Of a DNA stretch of 57,863 bases, positions 15,901-22,850 are shown in pieces. The DNA is from a virus. The number at the start of each line of letters is the position of its first letter. Positions within the stretch are counted from its first letter, which is position 1. Under the pieces are notes generated by a model. It saw only the letters and a program-made list of their open reading frames with translations. It had not been told where the DNA came from and made no database searches. The position numbers and the translations under genes were made by a program. The stretch is from positions 1 through 57,863 of IMG/VR virus record IMGVR_UViG_3300036770_002369; one strand, 5' to 3'.

Positions 15901-18202
15901 CCCCGACGACCCCAGTCTGGTGGGCTGGAACGACGCCAACGCCATCTACGGCTTCAATCAGATCACGGCCACCTCTCCTGTGAACCCTGCTCAGGCCCCC
16001 GTGGTCTTCTCGGCAACTCTTGGGACTCTGGTCCTGGGGACGCCTGGGCCAGCTCTGGTCTCTCAGCTCGGAGTAGATCCCGGAGCCGTCGCCCCGACTC
16101 ATCTATATCAATCTGACCCCGATGCGGTCATCTACGAGGATGTCCCCCGGACCTTGTATTTGGCCTTGATCCCCTCTGACTGGGCGCAACTCAACCTCAA
16201 TGTCTCCCTGGTCATCCCTGCTCCTGTGATCGACTGTTTTCTTCCCGGGACGACGCTCACGGCGGTCTTCCGGGCTCAAGCAGGCATCTTCTTGGAGCCG
16301 ACCTTCCCCCGCTCCACGACCAACTTGGGGGCGGCTCAGGCCCACGTCATCGACGCCGGTCACAACTTGCCGGACCCGACACCTCTTTTCGACTTCGACC
16401 GAGAGGTCGGCATGAGGGACTTCAACACCTACTCCCTGGTCCCTTCCGTTGGGCCGGAGCCGGTTCAGTTCCGTGTCCGACGCATCCGCCGATTCCACGA
16501 CGTGAACGAAGCGATCCAAGGGAACCTGCTCCCGCTTCGCTACGCCTACGAGATCCGGCGAGGTCGGTTCACCGCCGAACCCAGCTTCGACCCCAAGCAG
16601 TTCTGCACGATCACGGCTTCCGGGTTCATCATGGACTGGGAAGCGACGAAGCCCGTCGGTGCCCCCAAGGCCCCCGACGTCTGGGATGACGGCGACACCT
16701 ATACGGGGACCAACCTTGGGGCCTTCGATAACCCGGATGTCAACATCAACTCGGGGGACACTTTGCGCGTCCTCGACGAGTACGGCGACTTGGTAGAAGA
16801 GGCCGAAATATCGGCGGTCCTGGACTCCAGTCAGATTCGACTTGCGCCTCCGGGCCTTCGCGCCCTCGGGTCGTACACGGGGGTGCGCTTCGAGGTCTAC
16901 CTCAAGCAAGCACCCGTTCCGCACGAGCAGTCGAACGAGCAGCTACTCGACCTTATCACGGATCGCCGGGTGACCCGGACCTTTGCCGACTATGCGACGA
17001 ACGAAGGCGGCTACGTCCCGGAGATCGCTCTTGGCGACACCTATGCGGACACGGCCAACCGCTTGTACGATGACCTGAACGCCTCCGGGGTCGGAGGGGC
17101 GACCTTCGCCGCTCTCGGGGTCCGTCGAAACGACATCGTCCTCGTGGACCCGGCGGGCAAGATTCCGCGTATCGGAGGACTGCCTGCGGCTCAGGAGCGA
17201 GGGGTGCGGCCTATCGGAGACGAGGGGGTTATCGAAAGAACGACTCCCGGTGTCTATGTCGCAGGACGCCCCAACCAGTTCGACGACAACCGGGGCTTCT
17301 ATCGCGTCCTGTCCGTCGTAAGCACTCCGACACCTCACCTGGAGGTCACGGGGGTCTCGACGTTCTCGGGAGATTTGGCGACTCCGGTGGTCTTCCCGGA
17401 AGACTCGACGCAACGGGCGACCTTTGGATACACGGTGTACCCCACCGTCCACGACTCCTTGTTGAACCTTCCTTCGGGCGAGGAGGGGCAGATGGATCTC
17501 CGGCCTACGGAGGTCCGCGATCCGGTCACGCAGTCGTTCGCGGGCCACTTGAACTCCATGCGCCCGTTTTCTTATCGGGTCATTCGACCGTCGAACTTGT
17601 TCACCCAGGAGGCGGTCGACTTGGTTTTGACGATGCGCGAGAGGATGCTCTCGTGGATCGAAGAACTTCGGGGGCCGATGTCCGGTCGGCGGAGCGGGTC
17701 GTACTACGTCTTTCAGCGGGACCAGCACATCGACGAACTGACGAACCCGACCGACCCAGAAGTGGGTCTAGGGATCTTCGGGAACCTCTTGATCCGGAGT
17801 CTCATCGGACGTCTCGGGATCGTGCCTTTCGCCAATACGTCGGACGCCTTGTCTTTCCTCGACCGGCGTTTCTGGATCCGGGATCAGCGGCTCGACACGC
17901 TCACGACGGATGGTCCGGTTTCCATGCGTAGGGTCGCCCCTGGGGATGTCCCGTACACGGCTTATACGGACACGCTAGGAGGGGGTGACTCAGTACTCCC
18001 GGTGTTGCCCGACCGCGTGGACCTTGTCCTCGACCAGTCGGACAGGTTCCGGGCGCTCCGGTACGTCTGGTTGGCTTACCGGACGCACCGGATCCTCGGG
18101 ACGCTCGCGGCCATTGAGCGATTTGATGCCGAGCTTCCAGAACGTCTTGCAGAAGAGCAGCAGGCTCTCTTGATCCAAGCCTCGGTGGAGAAGGTGGGCT
18201 GA
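6941..18202 (+). CDS. giant virion protein, 3753 aa (putative baseplate / tail structural)
   Basis: This uninterrupted 3753-residue protein of unknown function is overwhelmingly beta-strand and turn rich, with many short repeated-style modules (for example VIYDGLALNAVPQPT, VEVEYYRANAEG). A charged helical insertion occupies about 1740-1830 (EAAKEAQAEIKAKQPAGGA and on to FEQVLETISGRL). Helices return near 3566 (ERMLSWIEELRGPMSGRR) and at the C-terminus (3704-3753, IERFDAELPERLAEEQQALL). There is no signal peptide or obvious enzymatic motif. It lies at the head of a same-strand cluster with gp25-like and Baseplate_J proteins and overlaps the next gene by 1 nt (TGATG), which argues for a baseplate or tail-tip component. 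It is not a tape measure, which would be largely helical. The start at 6941 has no strong Shine-Dalgarno and probably relies on coupling. Confidence 0.8.
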   Translation: MSFDFSGYVLRSAQVAPSNAPTTAEATTGVVRDVRPVPAVYTLQPGGGAGSPPDFVDAAADQYRAAVLGARGTSSTEYLLWAQNTSQLGLVSDPSWWANLADGLGSIPSGTLTVTDLDPPDLDPPLPAGYGFFYDGTDRVIVTDRGNRSLGIIYRLVVARGDVEYDDDGWERVGGQIDPINGNREGSPPYLVLDIDPSDQDPVSGVVRLTSAQLILLQGGLSQSRGDRVIEVVYTVAPARFWWTRNDRYGLRFGWNGKTRRWEPFKGGAPKNLGPLQFDSAYQLDPRFGNLPINAYLPGDALTPDSYAMIRLGTSPGSSSLPVAADGTFTGIRIKADADVEAGFDFSTDASVSGVLGQSNGLLVFNPAYTELHAGKTIWYVYQDFQADSNGVLGPLKNADVTPLFLAPIPGALDHPFVRIGSRRPLTPTLVETDAALESASSPGEGEVIVSLSTGRLRFSPGDIGKADPSGPLFDLQFLGASVIYDGLALNAVPQPTRAPVPLLNSSGGVASVGLGNALFIPNASYLPTTASGSDPYRGLGRSGILDAPDGTGSLPDQVGVEASVRPGGDTVGATTTGRIRQVTDGMGDAFLFSRAGALLQIVTVDNPDDLPSSSDVPRGVAYVCKQAEALGGGAVGSRVQISREDRKAARDNPLYFLQSVLTPSAYTTQARVYSKVRKVFRFNGSEVLYFAIDGVVQSWASAILIAAFPDLDFFTAEQVAASIDSVLTVGQSRAINGSVLLESLTSGSVEIGFGTGGSRDLSGAAALGFLPGWRVVEGIDNWLPDSGASYGLYRSPVNLDRSGATADFNDVDRLSGAVLQESISPNPFVFLDNVPLQDVAGYDDGVFFQFSNVIVEGETVQLVNRPLKNYQDVLYGFGDGKFNWLEQDIATTTLQQPTSTFSLGRTSIVPESMFGIPGLAGGLYAADLDSSSSGSFTLLDPDTQYVLPLAGQTGEVILIDRFGDRATFGSLGAFAADTTTFTDSGASFTTTVQPGYRLKITSGEAQGSYTVINVLSNTQLEVAPPFLFSSVRSTPWEAFRGFTSAVYDPGLVADVLYKDFNHLSSEPFVIRVLTLLGLTPPNPPSGPRLRIPSLAAIEASGRPIQIRFGLSAPTAANTASLLALSQSNQGVLANYLTLPDTARLDSGAFSVRLGTTTFTATPVTSFSPDPGGGTGIEYLTVLANTDGQLRPRGTLKFGTQLLSEYASAPVWYVETFQGAAALSSGVVEYDRETGDLNFSQADLISHVDEKVYLVEQMITTGRKDVAINPVAGSFTFNEPLQSGQSVEVEYYRANAEGRRFGDLIIEFLPVYIKNEVAIQQASPDTFLFNPANRTVDQGFEPVVYIGPVQQNFGGQPDYVLDYPPDLNGQGRLRFSRAIPSYVPVKVTYAVFEAAGGETSYDTSQRPVYRPPFFITANQNKFGLRGDRTSEFQPGQLLRIGRECFYVRGTQYFPPTLTGGDVTSVLIFPSTTLEVGSRSPGNDTLTFITEGPVTTVVDPDGPSPVPTTADAGFMQPLPIDVFPFEPVTRGQKKITFKGNLMTFAVAGHLLEVGGRPFTITQSELSEDGSRTIITVSAPFNAAVTTGSNPTVKLSYRPVYPPSVRDLIGVGPVLDSEPVELVLFGEKDQANQEKPGRTLIPDIEYRLDPDSGSIKLLEPLQAPLASDQRLLLSFTRRRVVQPFLKNGVLVEPRIHADFRYTTLPSAQNGLLGGQLAATYTFASPDSFYFRMVPLAQFLGEAAKEAQAEIKAKQPAGGAIKLGTASTNNWDRGNEGLLAQRRDLLDKDRAARTFLGFYNETVLTFEQVLETISGRLIGDQDGKFRFWVGKGKDYAPPGYEDEITGLLNPRLLWNQVFNEAAPDADIWVLESDWLVKPLTATLVDKEVEGDSPDPDFLDRLVVRQLKLVQNDVDDRILIARGPDEAGWLAPYRSKGVYARMSDPQPYSRLFPQRTRAFFFTYPGIGADPATGDPGIYTWGRMFGGEDSSTNGKPIGRLKNPVLGNIENVNTATLLNRYSRARVWGYFPNGIPANSFPGQVAPIVEPCLIATPASLSDFPLDPETGYPDPTKLLSQGGSVIDLVTGNPDLATPPFAVGQQIGWGKPDGKSYQAATNSLLSIFGTPGLEGLYVRDVQYGCVLRFANYGGTPINSPDQVLVSVTPGSGVRAEVFPIEQGDTIYVVPPVGASSYPPPGFSDPPTAEELAQLADRLPAYRTGFDVEIQADGQVIDNTWPSFSDPFFFGLKEIFGQRPPRPLSPLEGVVQFSYLKQNPLNIPALQGLDRDDAGDERIPYLATGNTELDRFDQLSTVSSEVMTAQNGALTLYVYPDEIPADDGSTVVAVTPWVGAVDREPAALMTDQDVEPNTAGHASFGEPGIGNVEGFDLLLVQVDDAATNVPLGAQGILTVGAVETRNLGGTSYGSLVEPPRFITQTTPPAGPGNSTGSPVRYFFGNAQAFTNPPYPVDPQISPPDGIYIVEDTAAGLTILDLSSVTVTLNNGLAVGTGNLNDIWAASANNIITLRLYARQDPNRAPGFDPAAGTVLLTLVIEGLNLAVTDYLGVTNNFVLTGPPVFGTHQVPFAPVDQNRQIHLPILGAIPFVGPTPTSGPIPYSVVDPGGPNQIISSLYGFEYSLSLDTWSSSGQSDTAYIAEDRLTFAEVIDFRLAKVRGYTHPANPLTDLQANLVVFEVTIGGQFSAINAVANGVGFFPSPFTFLHRSNAASVDDVGGTWTNAVALASSEIGTIRVPAFEGWFNTPIEIGGSPLSDVVFSAVPSCPDVKNGSTICLGTGTTESAYSGLPDAVQRDNRIRDVSVVSGDLGLIEKGDLLIIDQADHPTDRATTKAGTYLVRYAVEADPGQQYGQATADASAAYSGWTPTVFPSVISYNSGTGVLTVDGQWGLFGWGSRAYVVSSMSKLSSTNVMTYREGLISANILGVVPVGGVYQVTLDTTTLTYANGDSLTAVQATPFIQPGMLVSGMTSLPITVRGGNFPDDPSLVGWNDANAIYGFNQITATSPVNPAQAPVVFSATLGTLVLGTPGPALVSQLGVDPGAVAPTHLYQSDPDAVIYEDVPRTLYLALIPSDWAQLNLNVSLVIPAPVIDCFLPGTTLTAVFRAQAGIFLEPTFPRSTTNLGAAQAHVIDAGHNLPDPTPLFDFDREVGMRDFNTYSLVPSVGPEPVQFRVRRIRRFHDVNEAIQGNLLPLRYAYEIRRGRFTAEPSFDPKQFCTITASGFIMDWEATKPVGAPKAPDVWDDGDTYTGTNLGAFDNPDVNINSGDTLRVLDEYGDLVEEAEISAVLDSSQIRLAPPGLRALGSYTGVRFEVYLKQAPVPHEQSNEQLLDLITDRRVTRTFADYATNEGGYVPEIALGDTYADTANRLYDDLNASGVGGATFAALGVRRNDIVLVDPAGKIPRIGGLPAAQERGVRPIGDEGVIERTTPGVYVAGRPNQFDDNRGFYRVLSVVSTPTPHLEVTGVSTFSGDLATPVVFPEDSTQRATFGYTVYPTVHDSLLNLPSGEEGQMDLRPTEVRDPVTQSFAGHLNSMRPFSYRVIRPSNLFTQEAVDLVLTMRERMLSWIEELRGPMSGRRSGSYYVFQRDQHIDELTNPTDPEVGLGIFGNLLIRSLIGRLGIVPFANTSDALSFLDRRFWIRDQRLDTLTTDGPVSMRRVAPGDVPYTAYTDTLGGGDSVLPVLPDRVDLVLDQSDRFRALRYVWLAYRTHRILGTLAAIERFDAELPERLAEEQQALLIQASVEKVG

Positions 18203-18426
18203 TGACACCCGAAGAAATCCTTGCGAAGTTTGCAGCCTTGGGGATCCGGCCTAACCAATGGGAGAAGGTCGAGGAGCACACGGCGACCCCCTCTCAATTC
18301 GAGGAGGTCGCGGAGGGTCTCAAGAAGCTCAAGGATGCCCTTGAGGCGGTCGCACAAGAGGACCGCCAAAAGATCGTCGAACTGAAGACCCAGATCCGTC
18401 AGATGACCCGTGGGGGAGGACGCTGA
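18202..18426 (+). CDS. small helical protein, 74 aa
   Basis: This 74-aa charged protein is predicted to be almost all helix, with a coiled-coil second half (FEEVAEGLKKLKDALEAVAQEDRQKIVELKTQIRQM). Its start and stop both overlap the neighbours by 1 nt (TGATG), placing it tightly in the baseplate operon between the 3753-aa and 989-aa proteins. It could be a small trimeric clamp or chaperone for one of them; that is inferred from context only. No family is recognised. Confidence 0.8.
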   Translation: MTPEEILAKFAALGIRPNQWEKVEEHTATPSQFEEVAEGLKKLKDALEAVAQEDRQKIVELKTQIRQMTRGGGR

Positions 18427-21395
18427 TGACGACTCCTATCCAGGTCGATCTTCCGGCCCCGCTGGAGCAGTTGTACCAGCAGTGGGGGACGCTCAAGATC
18501 GACTTCCCCGACTTCCTGGATGACGTTCGGGAGGGAATCAACGATGTTGCTGAAGTCGTCATCACCTTCATCGACATCGGGGTGACTATTCTTCAGACGA
18601 TCAAGTCCCTCGCCCTCGCCCTCATCAATCCTATTCAGGCAATCATTTCGGCTCTGGTCGATCAGCTTCGCAGGATCTTGGAGGACATTCGGAACATCGG
18701 CGTGTACCTCACGTCGGACTGGCCTCTGTTGAGGTTTCCTTTCGACAAGGTCCAAGGGGGGTTCGCGGAGTACGAGCGGCGCATGATCGGTCGTCTCACC
18801 GACCGGACGGACCCGACTCGGCCTGATGTCACGGGCAACACGAAGACCCTCGCGATTTTCTTCTACCTTTCCGTGGACATTTCCGAGATCGTCCGCCTCA
18901 TCGAACTGGTAGACAAGATCCTCAAGTTCTTCAACCTGAACCTCGACACGCCAGGAAGCCAGCCCATCCCGACCATATCTGCCGCTCGCTACGGCTATTC
19001 CGCCGCAGGCCCCGTCGCAAGTTTGGCGGCTGCCTTCACGGCGACTTCGACGCCTCCAAGTATCGCAGAGGTCACTTGGAGCCTGTCTCCAGTCTCAGGG
19101 ACCGTTCCTACCGTGCCCATCATCCCCGCCCAGCCTGGGGGTTTCGTAGTCACCGTCTCCACCCTTCCCGAAGGCATCAACCTCGTCTACGACCGGGTCC
19201 AAAAGAACACCGGAGAGGCACCGAGCGCGACCAATCCTTCTGTGCGTGTGCCCCCTCGGGAGTTCGGGCCGGTCCTCGATCTCGGGACGAATCAGCCCGT
19301 CATCTTGTACGGCGGCTATGACACCGTGAAGCTCGACTCCAGCCTGGCCTACAATGAGTCTTTTGACACGGACGGCACGGTCAAGCCGGGCTATGCTCGG
19401 GTCTATGGCCTCCGCGATTTGAACGATGAAGCGGCCATCCCCCTGGAGCAACTCAAAAAGGGGGACACCTATTTCTTCCAGCGGACCTTCTGGATGCCCA
19501 CCGGAGTGACCTCCGCCGTGAACTGGGCTACGGGCGGCTTCACCTACCGGCTACGGCGGGAGGACATGCCGCATGACGCTCAGATCGTTCGGGATCCCAG
19601 CACAAACGAGGTGACTCTGGAGGACTTGGGGATCGCGAATACCTACTACGTTCGCATCGCTTCGTGCTCCAAGGACATCATCGCAAACAAGTCTTTCCAG
19701 TACGATTTTCCCACCCTGGCAAAACAGATCAACACCCCCGGGTTGCCCGTGAAGGTCCCCTTCATCGGGGGTGTCCGCAACGCTGTGAGCGTGTTCTCTG
19801 CTCCCTTCAACGTGGTGTTCCCGACCGAAAACATCGACGACTACCTGACAGCCCTGGAGACCGCTCTCGCGGTGCTAGTTCTCAGTCGTGCCGACTTGCC
19901 TACCCTCGTGAGCCTGAACATCTCGGAGCAGGACAAGAGACGCGCCAGGGCAGGACAAAAGATGATCCCAGGGGTCGCCCTTGACCCGACGGGTTTGGAG
20001 AAACTGTCCTCTCTGATCAAGAGCCTGTACGACGATTTCGACCAAGAAACCAAGCGGAAGGGGCAGTCGGCCATCGAGTTCCGCGCCGACCTGAAGAAAC
20101 GTATCCGTAACCTCGCCCTCAGTATCTATGACCGCACCGGCCCCATGCCAGACATGGAACGGCTCGTATTGCGGGAAACCGAAGACCTGCGGAACGTCAC
20201 CTGGGATCAGCTACTCACCGAAGCAGAAGAACCAGGTCTCGCCAACTTCGTCAAACCCTACAAGATGACCATACTTGGGGCCATCGACACGTCAGCCCCC
20301 GGGAACGTGAACAGCGCCCTGTTGGACGATTTCGGTGTCGGTATCAGCCCCTATGGAATCGGCCTGAACACCGAGGTCGTCCAGGAGATCCTGCGCTCCA
20401 AGCAGTCGAATCTCATGGTCCGGGGTCGCGAAGGGACGTTCCTCACCCAGAAGGTCGGAGGGTCTAGTCCCAAGGTGGTCCAGAAGGCCACCAAGGATGA
20501 GCTTGCCAAGCTCCTCGACTCCAAGGACACCCCCGATTTCCTCAAAAAGTTCTACCAAGGCAACATCAAAAAAGACGGGTCTCTCGAAGTCCCCGATGAC
20601 AAGTATCAGGCGATGGTCGCCCAGTTGGATGTCAGTTGGCTTGAGGGGTCGGCAGATGAGAGCCCTGTGTTCTTCGCAGGATTGCCCGCTCTCAAAAAGC
20701 ACGACCCCAACTACTTCGTGGCCCAGTCAGCGTTCCAACAAAACCTGGGGATCGGTTTCAACACACCCTCAGGCATCGTCTACTGCCGGTCGATCTTCGC
20801 CAAGGCGACCGACAACCGGATTTACCGGCAAGCGGCGCTTGTCCTCAGTGTTGCCGCTTCGGTCACGAAGAACGACGGTCCCGGCCAGTGGTTCGCCTTC
20901 CGCTTCTTTGACTCGTTCCCCGGCATGGAGGGGCTGTTTGATGTCATGCTCGGTTTCGTCGAAGCCATTGATGCTGCCATCAAGGGCATCGTCGATCAGA
21001 TCGTGAGGTACATCGAGTTCTTGGAGTCGCGCCTGGTCGAGATCCAGCAGCTAGTCCAGCGGATCAACGCCTTCCTCCAGTCGCTCCTGAACTTCGCTTT
21101 CCAGATCCCGGCGTGCTCCGCCCTGATGCTCTTCTCAAACGGGACCGGAGGAGTCTTGGGGGATCTCGTGACCGCCCAGAACAAACCTAGCGATAGCCCC
21201 CTGGCCTATGGGGCAGGGGTCGCTGTGGTCATGCCCCTTCTTCCTGGAGTCCCCATTGAGTTTCTTGCCAGCCTGTTCAAGCCCTCCGCAGATCCCATCG
21301 CGGGTAACCTGGGAACTGAGCCTGTAGGTCCGATCATGGGGATCGAAGACCTTCCCGCACCGGCTTCGCCGGGCGATGAACCGGACGTGCTCTGA
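18426..21395 (+). CDS. 989-aa baseplate-region protein with amphipathic helices at both ends
   Basis: The N-terminus (about 35-85) is a long hydrophobic to amphipathic helical stretch (VAEVVITFIDIGVTILQTIK, SLALALINPIQAIISALV). Residues about 195-420 look like Ig or FN3-type beta modules (VTWSLSPVSGTVP, VTVSTLPEGINLVYDRV, GIANTYYVRIAS). The middle, about 475-800, is mixed helical. A C-terminal helical block at about 840-905 (VMLGFVEAIDAAIKGIVDQI, IEFLESRLVEIQQLVQRINA) precedes a hydrophobic segment (AVVMPLLPGVPIEFLASLF). There is no signal peptide. The pattern would suit a baseplate protein that contacts membrane or bundles around the central hub, but this is inference. TGATG overlaps on both sides show tight coupling. 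Confidence 0.75.
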   Translation: MTTPIQVDLPAPLEQLYQQWGTLKIDFPDFLDDVREGINDVAEVVITFIDIGVTILQTIKSLALALINPIQAIISALVDQLRRILEDIRNIGVYLTSDWPLLRFPFDKVQGGFAEYERRMIGRLTDRTDPTRPDVTGNTKTLAIFFYLSVDISEIVRLIELVDKILKFFNLNLDTPGSQPIPTISAARYGYSAAGPVASLAAAFTATSTPPSIAEVTWSLSPVSGTVPTVPIIPAQPGGFVVTVSTLPEGINLVYDRVQKNTGEAPSATNPSVRVPPREFGPVLDLGTNQPVILYGGYDTVKLDSSLAYNESFDTDGTVKPGYARVYGLRDLNDEAAIPLEQLKKGDTYFFQRTFWMPTGVTSAVNWATGGFTYRLRREDMPHDAQIVRDPSTNEVTLEDLGIANTYYVRIASCSKDIIANKSFQYDFPTLAKQINTPGLPVKVPFIGGVRNAVSVFSAPFNVVFPTENIDDYLTALETALAVLVLSRADLPTLVSLNISEQDKRRARAGQKMIPGVALDPTGLEKLSSLIKSLYDDFDQETKRKGQSAIEFRADLKKRIRNLALSIYDRTGPMPDMERLVLRETEDLRNVTWDQLLTEAEEPGLANFVKPYKMTILGAIDTSAPGNVNSALLDDFGVGISPYGIGLNTEVVQEILRSKQSNLMVRGREGTFLTQKVGGSSPKVVQKATKDELAKLLDSKDTPDFLKKFYQGNIKKDGSLEVPDDKYQAMVAQLDVSWLEGSADESPVFFAGLPALKKHDPNYFVAQSAFQQNLGIGFNTPSGIVYCRSIFAKATDNRIYRQAALVLSVAASVTKNDGPGQWFAFRFFDSFPGMEGLFDVMLGFVEAIDAAIKGIVDQIVRYIEFLESRLVEIQQLVQRINAFLQSLLNFAFQIPACSALMLFSNGTGGVLGDLVTAQNKPSDSPLAYGAGVAVVMPLLPGVPIEFLASLFKPSADPIAGNLGTEPVGPIMGIEDLPAPASPGDEPDVL

Positions 21396-22273
21396 TGACG
21401 ACTTTCGCGAAGATGGCCGTGTGGCCGACCGGATACTTTCGGGCCTACTCTAGCTGGCTTCTGCGAAACCGGCGAGACGTGGTCACGCAGATCAGTACGA
21501 TCTCTGCCGAGATCCAGCGGATCGGTTTCATTACGGTGTCTTATCAGACCGCCGAGGTCAATGGTCAACAGCGAGCTACTGAGCAGCGCGTCGGATTCGG
21601 GGTAACGACCGGCTCCAGCTTGGCCCGACTTTGCCAAGCGTACATCGCCAACGGGGGCAACCCACTCGACATCTCGCCGTTCGCCTACCCGGACGGTATT
21701 GAGATCGTGGGCGAAAACGGTAACGGCGAACCCATCGTCATTGAGCGTTACCCTCATGGGGGTGTAGCAGCGCCGATCTCCGTGGAGTCCTCGAACCCCG
21801 GAGGAAAACCGAACGGGACGGGCTACGAAGGCTATGAAGGGGGCTGGCTACGGACAGATCGGTATTACCCGGCTCGCCAGAACGGGCGTCGGGACCGAGG
21901 AGCCTTCGACAGCGACAGCATCGTGCGGCACATGCACGCCATACGCGGGTGGGCCAACCAGATCATCAAGGAACGGCTCCAGAACATCGAGTGGCAGATC
22001 ATCAAGCTATGCGACCTGCGAGAACAACTCGTGACCGAGCGCGACGAGATTCTTATCCAAGCGTTTGGCGGGACGCTCAATGGGCTCGACGACTTCGACG
22101 AAGCCCGCTTCTCTCGGGGGCTTCGGGTCCAGTCTCTCGTGACCGACATCCAAGACCTGATTTACGAGAACGACGCCGCTAAACAGAGCTTCCGACCTAG
22201 CGTCCAGATCGGTTTCCTCGACTTCACGTTCCCCGATGCCGTGTCCGAGGACCGAGAACCGCTCGGCTGCTAG
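21395..22273 (+). CDS. baseplate-cluster hypothetical protein, 292 aa
   Basis: This 292-aa protein of unknown function starts by a TGATG overlap with the 989-aa gene. A helix near the N-terminus (WLLRNRRDVVTQISTISAEIQR) is followed by a beta-rich stretch to about 175. A long C-terminal helical pair (VRHMHAIRGWANQIIKERLQ, NIEWQIIKLCDLREQLVTER, from about 175) follows, and it ends in a short strand (VQIGFLDFTFPD). The length and helix-beta-helix pattern suggest a structural adaptor. It is the last gene of the first rightward block; the opposite-strand gene at 22319-22768 interrupts the cluster after it. Confidence 0.75.
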   Translation: MTTFAKMAVWPTGYFRAYSSWLLRNRRDVVTQISTISAEIQRIGFITVSYQTAEVNGQQRATEQRVGFGVTTGSSLARLCQAYIANGGNPLDISPFAYPDGIEIVGENGNGEPIVIERYPHGGVAAPISVESSNPGGKPNGTGYEGYEGGWLRTDRYYPARQNGRRDRGAFDSDSIVRHMHAIRGWANQIIKERLQNIEWQIIKLCDLREQLVTERDEILIQAFGGTLNGLDDFDEARFSRGLRVQSLVTDIQDLIYENDAAKQSFRPSVQIGFLDFTFPDAVSEDREPLGC

Positions 22274-22318
22274 ACTTCCGTCCGAAACCGGCGAGAAAAG
22301 CGCGACCTTTTCAAACCG

Positions 22319-22768
22319 TCAGAGGATAGAAACCATATACCCGAAGCGGTCGAATACGCTCGACTCAGCCGCCTCGATCATCTCACGAGTCAATTTCTTT
22401 CGACCTACGACCTTCACGGTCCCTTCTACGTTGAAGGTGATGCTTCCGCCTTCGACGCCAAGGAGGACGTATGCGCTAGAGTCTGCCAAATCTAGCGGGA
22501 TCGAAACACCCTCGCTCAGTCTACTTACGAACTTTTCCAGAGAGTCGCGGGTCTTTAGTCCCATCCCCGGCATTTTTTCTACCGCGAGACCTACAGGACT
22601 GAACGACTGGGAATAGTAGACCTTGAACCCGCCGGGAATCATCCTTAGCGTCGCTTTTCCCTCGCGAGGGAAAGCTGCTTCTTTGATTAGGGGCAGCAGG
22701 TGGTCCCGAAGCTCAGGACGCTGGTTGGCAAGACGGACGATCTTGGAACGTAGGGTACGATCAGACAT
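22319..22768 (-). CDS. small tagged protein inserted antisense between baseplate genes, 149 aa
   Basis: This is a 149-aa protein of unknown function. It begins with the tag LRSKIVRLANQRPEL...HLLPLI (residues 6-28) shared with the protein at 56276 and, more loosely, with both beta-helix proteins. The remainder is beta-rich (GGFKVYYSQSFSPVGLAVEK, YVLLGVEGGSITFNVEGTVK) with a helix at about 120-138 (KLTREMIEAAESSVFDRF). The ATG at 22768 is preceded by GAGGAGCC. A TTATAGG-type promoter-like box sits about 20 nt further upstream. It is the only leftward gene within the structural module, so it is likely a separately regulated insertion (moron-like) rather than a baseplate subunit. Confidence 0.8.
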   Translation of the reverse strand: MSDRTLRSKIVRLANQRPELRDHLLPLIKEAAFPREGKATLRMIPGGFKVYYSQSFSPVGLAVEKMPGMGLKTRDSLEKFVSRLSEGVSIPLDLADSSAYVLLGVEGGSITFNVEGTVKVVGRKKLTREMIEAAESSVFDRFGYMVSIL

Positions 22769-22785
22769 GGTAGGCTCCTCACCTA

Positions 22786-22812
22786 GTCCGAGCCTATAAG
22801 CTCTCAAACGGT
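22786..22812 (-). promoter_or_regulatory. TTATAGGCTC promoter-like box for the antisense gene
   Basis: On the minus strand GTTTGAGAGCTTATAGGCTCGG precedes the 149-aa gene, resembling the GGATAGGCTCG box at 49786. Further upstream, CGGTAT/ATACCG (22809-22827) forms a small hairpin between the divergent genes. Confidence 0.45.
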
Positions 22813-22850
22813 ATCGCCCCTATACCGGACGGGGGTAGAGGGGCGACGTC

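Noticed and set aside
6941-18202. Tail tape-measure identity for the 3753-aa protein
   Set aside because: Tape measures are long helical proteins with hydrophobic segments; this one is beta-rich and located with wedge genes.
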